Below, piece by piece: positions 50,764 through 59,813 of a stretch of DNA of 64,000 nt. Each line of letters opens with the position of its first letter. Positions within the stretch are counted from its first letter, which is position 1. The DNA is taken from positions 338,287 through 402,286 of the forward strand of contig LT599022.1 in assembly GCA_900079695.1 (NCBI GenBank). Reading direction: 5' to 3'. Made by a program: the position numbers and the translations under genes. The notes under the pieces were generated by a model. That model was not told the DNA's origin, did no database searches, and worked only from the letters and a program-made list of their open reading frames with translations. Source of the stretch: an uncultured Alphaproteobacteria bacterium. GTDB lineage: Bacteria > Pseudomonadota > Alphaproteobacteria > Rhodospirillales > Rhodospirillaceae.

Positions 50764-52999
50764 CCGCCCCGCAGACCGCGCCGCCGACCAGCAGCAGGGT
50801 CCGCGTGGCGCCGACGGCGACGACCGCCATGCCGATGACGACGGGACCGGCCACCTGTCCGAGACGTTCCAGTCCCCGATAGATCGCGGCGGATCGCTCC
50901 CGGCCGAGCGCCTGCGCCGAGGGAAGCGTGAGAAGGCATAGCATCGAAGCCGGAGCGACGATGCATTGCGCGAGGCCGAGGAAGACGACCGCCGCCACGG
51001 TTTCCGGCATTCCGGTAGCGCGCGCCGCCACCAGCAGCGAGAGGCCGGAGAGCAGGCCGGAGAGCGTCAGGAACAGGGCTTTGTCGTTCCGCCGGTCGAT
51101 CCACCGGCCCAGCCACGGTCCGGCGGTGATGAAGCACAGGCCGTAGACCATGAACGTGCGGCCGATGTCCGATTGTTCCACGTGGGCGTTGGCGAGCTGC
51201 AGCGGCATGAGGTAGTGCAGAAAGCCGGTCAGGCAGATGGACACCGGAATGCCGACGAACAGCAGCATGACGTGCATGCCTGGGTCCCTCAGAAGCCGCA
51301 GATTTCCGGAGACGGGCGCCGCGCGCACGGCGGTGGCGTCGGGCGCGGCGGGCTTGCCGAGCAGCACGGCGCATGCGGAAAACAGGGTCACCGCGCCTCC
51401 GGTGGCGAGCGCGGCGCCGAACGACAGATGGTCCGCCAGCATCGCCCCGGCTGCCGCTCCGCAGATGCTGCCGGAGAAGATGCCCGCGAACACGCTCGCC
51501 ATTCCGGCCGCGGCATTGGCCTGACCCAGGGTGCCGATCTGCGCCGCCATCAGCGTCAGTCCGAACCCGAAACCTGCGGCGGCGCGACCCAGGATGAGCA
51601 TCGGCAGGCTGGTGGCGAAACCGCCCGTCAGCAGCCCCAGGGCCGCCGAGAGCGCGCCCGCGACGAGGACCTTCCGCCAGCCGTGGCGCGCCGAGAGATG
51701 CCCCGAAAGCAGCAGGGCGATGCCCGCGCAGATCATCTCCATCGAGATCGGCAGCCCGATTACCACCTCTTCCGACAGTCCCCAGACCGGCGCGTACAGC
51801 TTCCGGGCGAGCAGGGGGATGAAGGAAATGCCCATGTCGTAGCCGAGAAAGAAGACGAACCCGGCGACGCGCAGGGCCTGGGCGGTCACGGATTGCTCTT
51901 CCGGCGGCGAAGGTGCGGCGGATCGCTTCGCCAGGATCAACCCCAGGAGTTTCGACAGTTCCAGAAGAAGCAGGAAACTGATCGTCAGGGACGTGGCGAG
52001 GTCGAGCGTGAGCCTGGTGAGGCGGGAGGTGATGACGTGCGGGTCGATCGCCAGGCGGAGCCGCATGATCTCCTCGCGTTGCCGGAAGCGGCTCGGCCAG
52101 TAGGCGTTCAGGGAACGGTCGACGGTCGGCGCGGCCGAGGGAAGGTCGCCCGCCTGTGCCAGCAGGGTGCCGTCCGGCGCCAGCAGCGCGGCCCCCGCCA
52201 GATCGCGATTGGCGGCGACGAGTTGCGCCAGCGCCTGTTCCTTGCCCTTGAGGTGGACGACGTCGACGCCCTTGTGAATCAGATACTCGAAATCTCGCTC
52301 CACCGTTTGGGCGAGAATGTCGGCCTTGGTGGTGGCGATGTCGCCGACGAATCCGTCGAACAACGCGAGGGTGCCGCAGGAGTAGAGGACCTGCGTGCCG
52401 CCGACGATGACGAGCAGCAGACGTCCGAGGCCGTGCCGCGGGGAGCCGTCGCCGCGGGCGGACGCACTCTCCAGTCGTCCGTGGAGAACGATGCCGACCA
52501 CCAGACACGCCGCCGCCAGGAGGGCGAGGGACCATCGGAGGAAGTTGTCCTTGACCGAGTCGATCTCTCGGGCGTCGACGACGATCGTCAGCCTCCCGAC
52601 CTCGGTGTTGTGGCGGATCGGCAGAACGATGCGATAGCCTTCGGCGGTGCGATGTGGCGTGCGATCGATCGCCGCGTCTCCGACCTCGCCGCCGGGGTCC
52701 GGCGCTTCCGCGGCGGAAATTTCGATCCGCAGGACGCCTCTGGTGGTGTGCCGCACCTCCGCCAGCATCTCGTCCAGGCCCGCGTAGGACTCCAGCGGTT
52801 TGCCGAAGCGCAGTCCGCGCTCGATGCTTTGCACGAGGCGCTGCCCGCTGCTGCGGTAGCCGGAGAGGATCAGATCCTTGGCCAGCGTGTCCAGCGTCGA
52901 GACCGAAAGCAGCACGTTGAAGCCGAGCGAGACGACCAGCACCCCCAGCGACAGGAGCAGGGCGTTCAGACGCAGTTTCTGCGGGATGGCGAGGGGCAA
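50717..52999 (-). CDS. MFS transporter with N-terminal periplasmic sensor-like regions
   Basis: A 760-residue protein. The N-terminus resembles a sensor: helix at about 12-34, periplasmic region about 35-155, helix about 158-176, another helix about 192-212, a second periplasmic region about 213-325 with a DFEYLIHKG stretch and VAANRDLAGAALLAPDGTLLA, and a helix about 330-352. The rest (about 375-755) is a 12-helix major facilitator domain with GHLSARHGWRKVLVAG in the loop after helix 2 and GPWLGRWIDRRNDKAL as its second-half counterpart. It is last in the minus-strand run, 10 nt after the binding-protein gene. The product could export the peptide and sense a ligand presented by the binding protein (inference). 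Confidence 0.8.
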   Translation of the reverse strand: MPLAIPQKLRLNALLLSLGVLVVSLGFNVLLSVSTLDTLAKDLILSGYRSSGQRLVQSIERGLRFGKPLESYAGLDEMLAEVRHTTRGVLRIEISAAEAPDPGGEVGDAAIDRTPHRTAEGYRIVLPIRHNTEVGRLTIVVDAREIDSVKDNFLRWSLALLAAACLVVGIVLHGRLESASARGDGSPRHGLGRLLLVIVGGTQVLYSCGTLALFDGFVGDIATTKADILAQTVERDFEYLIHKGVDVVHLKGKEQALAQLVAANRDLAGAALLAPDGTLLAQAGDLPSAAPTVDRSLNAYWPSRFRQREEIMRLRLAIDPHVITSRLTRLTLDLATSLTISFLLLLELSKLLGLILAKRSAAPSPPEEQSVTAQALRVAGFVFFLGYDMGISFIPLLARKLYAPVWGLSEEVVIGLPISMEMICAGIALLLSGHLSARHGWRKVLVAGALSAALGLLTGGFATSLPMLILGRAAAGFGFGLTLMAAQIGTLGQANAAAGMASVFAGIFSGSICGAAAGAMLADHLSFGAALATGGAVTLFSACAVLLGKPAAPDATAVRAAPVSGNLRLLRDPGMHVMLLFVGIPVSICLTGFLHYLMPLQLANAHVEQSDIGRTFMVYGLCFITAGPWLGRWIDRRNDKALFLTLSGLLSGLSLLVAARATGMPETVAAVVFLGLAQCIVAPASMLCLLTLPSAQALGRERSAAIYRGLERLGQVAGPVVIGMAVVAVGATRTLLLVGGAVCGAAMLFHALWRLRSPRR

Positions 53000-53009
53000 G
53001 GTGCGTCCT

Positions 53010-54092
53010 TTACGGCTTTTCGGCCGATGTCGGCGTGACGGTTTCGTAGAGTTCGTCGGCGGCGACGAGGACGTCGAACGGGAAGTCGAAGCCGATGGCC
53101 TTGGCGACGGCGAGATTGAGGGCGATCGACGGCTCGACCCGGTCGACCATCGACAGCGTGCGCGGACGCGCCCCCGCGAAAATCGCGTGGGCCTGCGCGG
53201 CGAGGAAATCGCCGGTCGGCGCGAAGTTCCAGGTGGAGAATCCCATCAGTGCCCCCGCCTTAACGTAATCGGAACCGTCGCGGGCGAAGGTCGGGATCTT
53301 CCAGCCCGCGAGCGTGGACAACAGGGGCGCGAGCGCCTTGCCGTTGATGTCGAAGCAGTTCAGCGGGCCGATGAAGAACGCGTCGATGCCCTGTTCGTGG
53401 AGGGCGTCGAGGCCCTTCCGGCATTCCTCGGCGGTTTCCGCCGACGAGAGCCCGCCGTAGCGCACCAGCGAGAACCCCAGTTCCTCGGCGATCGCCTCGG
53501 CCGCGTCGAGGGACGCGTAGACCCGTCCGTCGGGAGTGTCGGCGTACATGATGCCGAGCTTGCGGAACCGCACCACGTCGTAGAACACGCGGAACATCGA
53601 CGGCCAGCGGTCGACCGTGACCGGGCAGGTGAAATTGTCGACGCCGGAGTCCTGGGCGCTCGCCACCACCTTGGCGGCGAGCGGATCGGCCATGCCCATG
53701 CCGAGAATCGGGGTGCGGCCGGTGTTGGCGTTCAGCAGCGCCCGAACCGCCGCCGTGCCCATGCCGACCACGAGGTCGAGATCGTCGCGCTCCATCAGCC
53801 GTCGCGCATGTTCCGCGAGAGTCTGCATCTGTGCCGGCTCCCAGCCGGGGCTGATGCGGGCATCGGCAGGGAACGCATAGCGGAAGTCTTCGTGACGGCT
53901 CAGCGACGACCGGAACGCGGCCCAGGTGTTGTCGAACAGCCAGAAGGGCCCCGCCTCGAGGTAGCCGATGCGCTTGAGCGGGGCCTCCGCCAGGGCGGAG
54001 GCAGCGCCGCAAAGCAGAGCGCAGACCAACGTCAGCGCCCTCAGCAGCGCCGTGACGATGCGCCGCATCCGCACGGGGTGAGTCCGGTCCAT
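53010..54092 (-). CDS. Periplasmic substrate-binding protein, PF04392 type (copy 1)
   Basis: A 360-residue secreted protein. The start at 54092 (or 54068) gives a signal peptide ending CGAASALAEA. The mature part follows the ABC_sub_bind (COG2984) pattern: YLEAGPFW, LVVGMGTAAVRALL, GRTPILGMGMADP, then NCFDI and FARDGSDYVKAGALMGFST. It is a clear paralogue of the protein at 58310-59398. No permease or ATPase of an importer is adjacent; instead the MFS-sensor gene follows after 10 nt. Longer open-frame extension upstream has no signal peptide logic and overlaps the small gene. Confidence 0.88.
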   Translation of the reverse strand: MDRTHPVRMRRIVTALLRALTLVCALLCGAASALAEAPLKRIGYLEAGPFWLFDNTWAAFRSSLSRHEDFRYAFPADARISPGWEPAQMQTLAEHARRLMERDDLDLVVGMGTAAVRALLNANTGRTPILGMGMADPLAAKVVASAQDSGVDNFTCPVTVDRWPSMFRVFYDVVRFRKLGIMYADTPDGRVYASLDAAEAIAEELGFSLVRYGGLSSAETAEECRKGLDALHEQGIDAFFIGPLNCFDINGKALAPLLSTLAGWKIPTFARDGSDYVKAGALMGFSTWNFAPTGDFLAAQAHAIFAGARPRTLSMVDRVEPSIALNLAVAKAIGFDFPFDVLVAADELYETVTPTSAEKP

Positions 54093-54111
54093 CGCGGACC
54101 CTGCCGTGCGA

Positions 54112-54279
54112 CTATTCGCGTCCGGGCGCCCGGCGGCCCGAAGCCATGAGGAGCAGCAATCCCATCGCGGGCGTGAAGAGAATGCTCGCAAAGAAGTTCC
54201 CCCAGAAGCCGAAGCGCGTGTGGATGCCGAACAGGCCGATGACAATGCTGAGACCCAGAAAAATGAGGAACGGATTCAC
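54112..54279 (-). CDS. Small 55-residue membrane protein
   Basis: A GTG-initiated frame encoding NPFLIFLGLSIVIGLFG, then IHTRFGFWGNFFASI, then LFTPAMGLLLLMASG, with a basic end. It has two hydrophobic segments and a GAGAGG ribosome site. It fills the gap between the SPFH gene (17 nt) and the binding-protein gene (19 nt) almost exactly, in the same direction, which supports a real gene. I do not recognise the family. Confidence 0.6.
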   Translation of the reverse strand: MNPFLIFLGLSIVIGLFGIHTRFGFWGNFFASILFTPAMGLLLLMASGRRAPGRE

Positions 54280-54296
54280 GATCGCCTCTCTTGCTG

Positions 54297-55364
54297 CTAC
54301 TGCGCCTGGGGAAGTTCACGATTCGGATTCAGCGCGAGCGTGTCGAGCCGCCGGAGGAAATCCGCGATGCTTTCGCCCGAAGGTAGCCACCCGGCCTTGT
54401 CGGCAGGGGAGGCCGCCGCATCGGGTGCGGGGGCGTCCTGCGTCTTCGCGTCGGACGCGGGCTTGCCTTGCGCTTTCGCCGCGGGAGGTGGCGCGGCCTT
54501 CGGCGAGAGGGCGGGCGGCGGATCGGTGTTGAGGATTACCGGCAGACCGTCCCGGCCGCCGATGACGACGACCTTGGCGTTGTGCGATTCCGCGAGTTCC
54601 CTGGTCGCCTTGATCCCTTCGTAGCGGAGGAAGTCCGCGGTCATGTTCTTGTTGACGAGCCCCTGATAGGCCTGGATGCCTTCGCCTTCGATGACCTTGC
54701 GTTTGGCTTCCTGCTGCGCTTCGAGGAGCAGGTATTTGTAACGCAGGTACTCCTGCTCCGCGACCAGCTTGTGCGCGATCGCGTCGCTCAACGCGGCCGG
54801 AAGGGTGATGCTCTTGACCACAAAGCCCTGGATCAAGATCGGGATGCGGCCCATCTCCTCGATCGCGTCGACCAGCATCTGGTCCTGGAGCTTCTGCCGC
54901 ATGGTCGAGTACAGGTCGTCGGGCCGATAGCTGCCGATGGTTTGGCGCACCGCGGAATTCATGATCGGGATGACGACCTTGGCGCGGTAGTTGGGGCCGA
55001 TCTCCTGGTGCAGGGTCGGCAGGTTGTCGCGGATGATCTGGCTGCGCAGGGAGACCTGGACCTTGATCGTCAGCCCGTCCAGCGTCAGGACGTCGATATC
55101 CTGCGTCTCCTCCTGCACCCGCACGTCGTAGACGTACATGATGTCCCAGGGCGCGATCAGATGAAGACCTTCCTCGTAGGTCCGGTCCTTCACCGTGCCG
55201 CCGCCGAAGCGCGAGTAGAGCACCCCGAGTTCGCCGGGGCGGATGGAGATGACGATGCTGGGCCACAGGAACGCCAGCAGGAGCGTCGCGACCAGACCGG
55301 CGCACGCCAGCCGGAAGCGGTTCCGCCGTACCATCTCTTTCAGGCTTGCATGGAGCTTCGTCAT
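54297..55364 (-). CDS. SPFH/prohibitin domain membrane protein
   Basis: A 355-residue protein with one N-terminal membrane helix (about residues 20-40). An SPFH domain follows, with RPGELGVLYSRFGGG, TLDGLTIKVQVSLRS and NSAVRQTIGSYRPDDLYS. Then comes a long Ala/Glu-rich helix (LVAEQEYLRYKYLLLEAQQEAKRKVIEGEG) and a Pro/Ala/Lys-rich tail. SPFH proteins form membrane-associated rings and scaffolds. The start at 55364 overlaps the preceding stop (ATGA). Linkage to the ABC exporter suggests it organises the export or sensing proteins in the membrane (inference). Confidence 0.88.
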   Translation of the reverse strand: MTKLHASLKEMVRRNRFRLACAGLVATLLLAFLWPSIVISIRPGELGVLYSRFGGGTVKDRTYEEGLHLIAPWDIMYVYDVRVQEETQDIDVLTLDGLTIKVQVSLRSQIIRDNLPTLHQEIGPNYRAKVVIPIMNSAVRQTIGSYRPDDLYSTMRQKLQDQMLVDAIEEMGRIPILIQGFVVKSITLPAALSDAIAHKLVAEQEYLRYKYLLLEAQQEAKRKVIEGEGIQAYQGLVNKNMTADFLRYEGIKATRELAESHNAKVVVIGGRDGLPVILNTDPPPALSPKAAPPPAAKAQGKPASDAKTQDAPAPDAAASPADKAGWLPSGESIADFLRRLDTLALNPNRELPQAQ

Positions 55365-55840
55365 CGATCTAACCGGTAGGTTTGTTGCGTGTATTGGGCG
55401 GAGCCGCGCCAGAAGACATCGAGGGTATAGTCGATGCACTGACGTTCAAAGAGAACGCAGCGTTCTCTGTCCTGTTCGGTCTGCCCCATGCAAAGGTTGT
55501 AGAGGATCGGGCATTTATCGACATTGAGAACGAACTCGCCGATATTTGGGCGGGAGTGGATGGTTTCGCGCGCCAACCCGACGATACGTTTGACGTATGC
55601 GTTGTTACAGACTTGAATGCGCTGGGTATAGCTGTGATTTGCTTCGTAGCATTTCAGCCGGTCGCGGATGGCGGCGGTGTTGCCTGCGGCGTTCACGCCC
55701 GAGGGCAGGGTTCCGAGCACCCGCTCGTACAGATCGCGGACGATCCGGATGTTGGAATTGCCGGTCAGATCCTTGGCCGCCGCCGTGGCGGAGAGACCGA
55801 TGCCGAGCACCGCCGCGAGAATGCCGAGATCGCGCCTCAT
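55361..55840 (-). CDS. Secreted six-cysteine protein
   Basis: A 159-residue protein with a signal peptide (LGILAAVLGIGLSATAAA). The mature part has six cysteines, in LKCYE, QVCNN, KCPILYNLC and ERCVLFERQC, enough for three disulfides. No family is recognised. It is translationally coupled on both sides: its start overlaps the exporter stop (4 bp) and its stop overlaps the SPFH start. A periplasmic partner of the exporter or of the binding proteins is possible. Confidence 0.8.
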   Translation of the reverse strand: MRRDLGILAAVLGIGLSATAAAKDLTGNSNIRIVRDLYERVLGTLPSGVNAAGNTAAIRDRLKCYEANHSYTQRIQVCNNAYVKRIVGLARETIHSRPNIGEFVLNVDKCPILYNLCMGQTEQDRERCVLFERQCIDYTLDVFWRGSAQYTQQTYRLDR

Positions 55841-57522
55841 GCCGCCCGCTCCGGGTTGTCGTCTGCGTCTTCGGCGAATGCCCCTTCGCGCATCGTCAGC
55901 ACCCGGTCCGCCACGTGGAAGTAGCGGTCGTCATGGGAGATCGCGAGGACGGTCGCGCCCCGGCCGACGATGCCGGGTAGGAGATCTTCGTAGAAATAGC
56001 GCCGGAACGCCGGATCGAAGTCGGCCGCCACCTCGTCGAACAGATAGACCGCGCGGTTTTCGAGAAGGGCGCAGGCGAGCGCCAGGCGCTTGCGCTGGCC
56101 CGCGGACAAATCCAGGGTCGAGAACGACCCGTCCTCCAGCAGCCGCACCTTCGTTTCGATGCGAACCGTGCGCAGGGTCGCTTCCAGTTGCTCCGGGGCG
56201 ATCCTGAGGCCGAGCGGGCGCGAGAACAGGTGGTAGTCCGTCGGCACCATGGTGAAGATGTTGCGGTAGGCCTCGATGTCGACGTCGGCGAGCGGCGCGT
56301 CGTTCAGCCGCACCTCTCCCGCCTGCGGACGGTAGAGCCCGGCGAGAACCTTCATGAAGGTCGATTTTCCCGAGCCGTTGCCGCCGCGGATGAAGACCAG
56401 TTCGCCTTTGCGGAGTACGAAGTCGTCGACCCGGATGCCGAAGACGCGCGCGCCGTTCCGGTCGTGGTAGTCGAACCGCACATCCCGCAGCGAGAGCGAC
56501 GAAAACGCCGGAACCGGGGGCGGGGGCTGCTGCCAGCGGGCGGCTGCCCCCGCCGCCTCGAAGGGTTCGGCCGCAGCGTCGATCATCGCTTCCACCCCGG
56601 CGAGTTCCTGCAGGCTGAGCTCCACCTTGGTCATCAGCGGCACGAACGTCACGAGGCTGATCAAGGGACTGAGGCAGAACATGCAGAGCACCAGCAGCGT
56701 CGCGGTATCGGTGGCGTCGACGTCCAGCCACCCCGGCATGAGGAAGAGGACGAGGCCGAGAACCAGCAGGTTGAGCATCGCGAAGAACGAGATGCCGAAG
56801 GCATGTCCGCGTTCCGTGGCGTTGCGCGCCTCGGAGGCGTTGGCGAGGTCCGGAATCAGTTGGCGTCTGAAGAGGTCGGCGGTCTTCGGCTGATGGATCT
56901 TGAGTTGCTGAAGTCCTTCGTAAAGGTCGCGCAGCCCCGCGCCGAAGCGCAGGTCGGCCTGCATGGCCGGCCCCATGCGGCGATGCACGGTGTTGATCAG
57001 GCGCAGGAATATCCAGAACCCGGTCCCCACGAACAGAAAGACGCCTGCGGTTCCCGTCAGGGACACGCTCGCCATCTTGATGCAGGAGAGAACGATCATG
57101 ACGGCGTTGGCGGTCGCCGCCATCAGCATGCGCGACGCTTCCACGACCATTTCGCGGCCATCCGTCAGCGCCGCGTGAATGCGTGCCTGGTCGAGTTGCT
57201 CGTAATCGACCAGCGAGACGCCGCGCAATTTGGCGGCAATGCGCATGCGCCACTCCATCACTCCATTCAGGGCGATCTGGGCGGAACGGCCGGTGATGTA
57301 GCGGAACAGGAAGTAGAACGACGCCAGGCAAATCAAAAACGCAAGAAAGGTGTGCAGCTTGAGGCCGTCGCCGGACAGTTCGTCCAGCCCCTGCAGAACG
57401 CAGAAGACCGCCAGACCCTGCGCCGCGCCCGAGGCGAGGCTCGCGGCGAGGAGGCGCGGGCCCTCGTCTCCGGCCTGGTTCCGGAGCAGCTTGAGAAAAT
57501 GCGTTTCCGTCATATGCAGCAT
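55837..57522 (-). CDS. Cyclic-peptide/siderophore-type ABC exporter (PvdE/SyrD-like)
   Basis: A 561-residue half transporter: a six-helix membrane domain (about 20-290) and an ATPase domain. Walker A is GGNGSGKST near residue 379, the signature LSAGQRKRLALA near 474, Walker B VYLFDEVAADFD near 494 and the switch His in AISHDD near 527. The GELVFIRGGNGSGKST context and DPAFRRYFYEDLLP match exporters of the PvdE/SyrD type, which move peptide precursors across the inner membrane. It is the natural exporter for the NRPS product. A second in-frame ATG lies three codons downstream. Confidence 0.9.
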   Translation of the reverse strand: MLHMTETHFLKLLRNQAGDEGPRLLAASLASGAAQGLAVFCVLQGLDELSGDGLKLHTFLAFLICLASFYFLFRYITGRSAQIALNGVMEWRMRIAAKLRGVSLVDYEQLDQARIHAALTDGREMVVEASRMLMAATANAVMIVLSCIKMASVSLTGTAGVFLFVGTGFWIFLRLINTVHRRMGPAMQADLRFGAGLRDLYEGLQQLKIHQPKTADLFRRQLIPDLANASEARNATERGHAFGISFFAMLNLLVLGLVLFLMPGWLDVDATDTATLLVLCMFCLSPLISLVTFVPLMTKVELSLQELAGVEAMIDAAAEPFEAAGAAARWQQPPPPVPAFSSLSLRDVRFDYHDRNGARVFGIRVDDFVLRKGELVFIRGGNGSGKSTFMKVLAGLYRPQAGEVRLNDAPLADVDIEAYRNIFTMVPTDYHLFSRPLGLRIAPEQLEATLRTVRIETKVRLLEDGSFSTLDLSAGQRKRLALACALLENRAVYLFDEVAADFDPAFRRYFYEDLLPGIVGRGATVLAISHDDRYFHVADRVLTMREGAFAEDADDNPERAA

Positions 57523-57658
57523 GAAGTCTGTCAGCCTTCGCGGTCGTGCGTCGCACGCACCGGTTCCGAGAGCGGCCGGGGGAGGGGGTTCGCGGGCGAA
57601 ACCTCTCCCCCGGAGGCTCGGGGGTCGGGCGAGCGGGGGGCGATGGGCGGAACGGCCG

Positions 57659-58267
57659 TCAGGCGGTCGGCGCGGCCTGTTCCGTCATCGCCGGTTCATC
57701 GGCCGCGGCGGATTTGTCCTTCTTGACCTTCTTGCGGATCTTGCCGACGAAGTCCTTGCCCTCTTCGACCTTGGTCTTGAAGTAGGTCTTGGCTTCTTCC
57801 GCGTCGAAATCGACGAGCGATCCGCCTTTGCGGAAGTGGCGATCGAAGACGCAGCCGAGGGCGTAGGTGGTGGCGCCGCCCATGATGCTGATCGTTGCCA
57901 CGCCGGTGGTCAGACCGATCACCGGAATGCTCTTGAGCAGCGAGGCGGCGAACGGCACGCTCGCGGTGGTCAGGGCACCGCCGCACAGCGACGAAACGAT
58001 GGATTTGACCCGCTCCTTGCGGAATTCCACGCCGTACGCCTTGGCGAGTTCGTGGATCAGGTCCAGCTGCACGGCGGAGAGGCCGAGGAAATCCACCAGC
58101 GGCAGAGGCACGAAGCCGACGCCGATCGCGGCGTAGACCCGCTTGCGGATGATCGCGGCGATCGCGGCTTCGTCGGGGCATGCCCGAGCGGTTGCGCAGG
58201 TTTCGGCCTCGCCGGGGGTCTGCCCCTCGACGCCATCGGCCTCGTTGTCAGGAATAGTGTCGGTCAT
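57659..58267 (-). CDS. DUF697/YcjF-like membrane-associated protein
   Basis: A 202-residue protein with an acidic N-terminus, then AAIIRKRVYAAIGVGFVPLPLVDFLGLSAVQLDLIHELAKAYGV, a DUF697-like pattern, two hydrophobic segments (about 100-145) and a Lys/Ala-rich end. Members often accompany GTPases or stress genes, but none is here. It lies 136 nt upstream of the exporter gene and 42 nt after the second binding-protein gene. Confidence 0.75.
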   Translation of the reverse strand: MTDTIPDNEADGVEGQTPGEAETCATARACPDEAAIAAIIRKRVYAAIGVGFVPLPLVDFLGLSAVQLDLIHELAKAYGVEFRKERVKSIVSSLCGGALTTASVPFAASLLKSIPVIGLTTGVATISIMGGATTYALGCVFDRHFRKGGSLVDFDAEEAKTYFKTKVEEGKDFVGKIRKKVKKDKSAAADEPAMTEQAAPTA

Positions 58268-58309
58268 GTGTTCCTACCTCGTTTTCATCGGGTCCAGAGG
58301 GCATGAACA

Positions 58310-59398
58310 TTATTGCGCCGTGCGTGCCTTATGGGCGTCCGCAAGCGTGGAGTCAAAAAGTTCGTCGGCGGAAATCAGAAGAAACATCGGGAAATCGATT
58401 CCGAGTTTATTGGCGGTCACTAGGTTGAGCGCAATCTTCGGCGTGTAGACGCTCTTTTCCAAATCGGCCTGCGGCGGCAGAAGTCCCAAAGCTGCCGCCA
58501 TGCGGTCGGCGTAGAACTTGCCCAGCGGCGCGTAATCCAGCGTGGACAAGCCCATCAACGCTCCGCGCCGGACGTGGATGCTGCCGTCGCGGGCGAAGGT
58601 CTTGATGGACCGGGCGTTGAGTTTGTCGAACAGCGGCTGCGGAGAGTCCTGCGTCCAGTCGAAGCAGTTGAGCGCGGACACGTAGAACGCGTCGATGCCC
58701 CTTGCGAGCAGCCAGTCGATGCCCCGGGCACAGGTCGCGGCGCTTTCCGCCTTGTCGAGAAGTGGGTACTCGACGAGGGCGAAACCGCGCTCGCGGGCGA
58801 CTTCGCGGGCTTCGCGCACGTTGGAGTAGGAGAGGCCCTCGGCGCTGTCGTGATACATGATTCCCATCCGACGGAACGGGATCGCCTCGTGGAACATCGC
58901 GAAGACCTTGAACCACTTGTCCTTGATGTACTGGATCGTCAGGTTCGGCGCGCCGAGGCCGGTGTGCGGGTCGACGATGCCCGCGCCCACCGGATCCGCG
59001 ACGTCGACCGACATGATCGGGGTCCGGCCGTTGTTTTCCGCCAGCAGCGCCTTGGTCGCCGCCGTGCCCATGCTGACGATGACGTCCACCGACGGATCGT
59101 CCATCAGCTTCCGGGCTTCCCGGCGGTAGTCGCTTTCGGCGGCGTCCCACCCCGGACTGACGTGCAGACGGTCGGGAAAGGCGATGCGGTGCGCGAGGCC
59201 GCGGCGATCGAGCGCCGTGACGATGTTCTGTTGGATCAGCGCGAATTCCCAGTACGGTCCCGCCTCGAAATAGGCGGCGGTCTTCGGGGGCGCTTCGCTT
59301 CCGGTTTCGGCGCGGACCCTCGGCGTAAACGGTCCGGGCACGGCGGCGCAGATCGCCGCCGCGGCAAGAACCAGAACCGCGCTGAAGGACCTGCGCAT
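58310..59398 (-). CDS. Periplasmic substrate-binding protein, PF04392 type (copy 2)
   Basis: A 362-residue secreted protein with signal peptide (SFSAVLVLAAAAICAAVPG). Shared marks with copy 1 are FEAGPYW, IVSMGTAATKALL, GRTPIMSVDVADP, LNCFDW and FARDGSIHVRRGALMGLST, so the two arose by duplication and then diverged. The start at 59398 has AGGAG 11 nt upstream; earlier in-frame codons precede the signal peptide. As with copy 1, no cognate permease is near. It opens the minus-strand run toward the exporter. Confidence 0.87.
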   Translation of the reverse strand: MRRSFSAVLVLAAAAICAAVPGPFTPRVRAETGSEAPPKTAAYFEAGPYWEFALIQQNIVTALDRRGLAHRIAFPDRLHVSPGWDAAESDYRREARKLMDDPSVDVIVSMGTAATKALLAENNGRTPIMSVDVADPVGAGIVDPHTGLGAPNLTIQYIKDKWFKVFAMFHEAIPFRRMGIMYHDSAEGLSYSNVREAREVARERGFALVEYPLLDKAESAATCARGIDWLLARGIDAFYVSALNCFDWTQDSPQPLFDKLNARSIKTFARDGSIHVRRGALMGLSTLDYAPLGKFYADRMAAALGLLPPQADLEKSVYTPKIALNLVTANKLGIDFPMFLLISADELFDSTLADAHKARTAQ

Positions 59399-59813
59399 AA
59401 GCCGGAAATCTCCTGACGGGAACGCGACGGACGACGGAAGGAAAAATTTGGGTGGTGCGGACGCGAGGGCCCGCCCGAAGCCGGTAACCTGCTGAACACT
59501 ATGAGCCTCCGGCGCGAATATGGCGAGTTCCAAATATGGGGCCGGTGTCGCGAGGCGGCCGCCGTCGTCCGGTCCGCCGTATCCGGCGGTACGGCAAACG
59601 CGTCATCCGGGACCGGCGTATGACGGGAATCGCATTTTCTGCATTGTTCAAGGGGAAGTGCGCGGGCTAACGTCGAGATGTCATATGAAAAATCGGGTTT
59701 TCCGTCCGCAGCTTCGGCTTCCCGATTCGCCGTCGTCTTCCCCGGCCACGGCGGGGCGCGGCGGAGGCCTATCCCGGTCGGGTCCTGCGTAACACTCGGG
59801 GAAGGAGACTTCG
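59399..59813. other. Divergent intergenic region before the hydrolase gene
   Basis: A 415-bp gap between the divergent binding-protein and serine-hydrolase genes, probably carrying both promoters. A CGTCAT/ATGACG repeat (59601-59606, 59620-59625) is the only clear symmetric element. No gene is supported. Confidence 0.5.
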
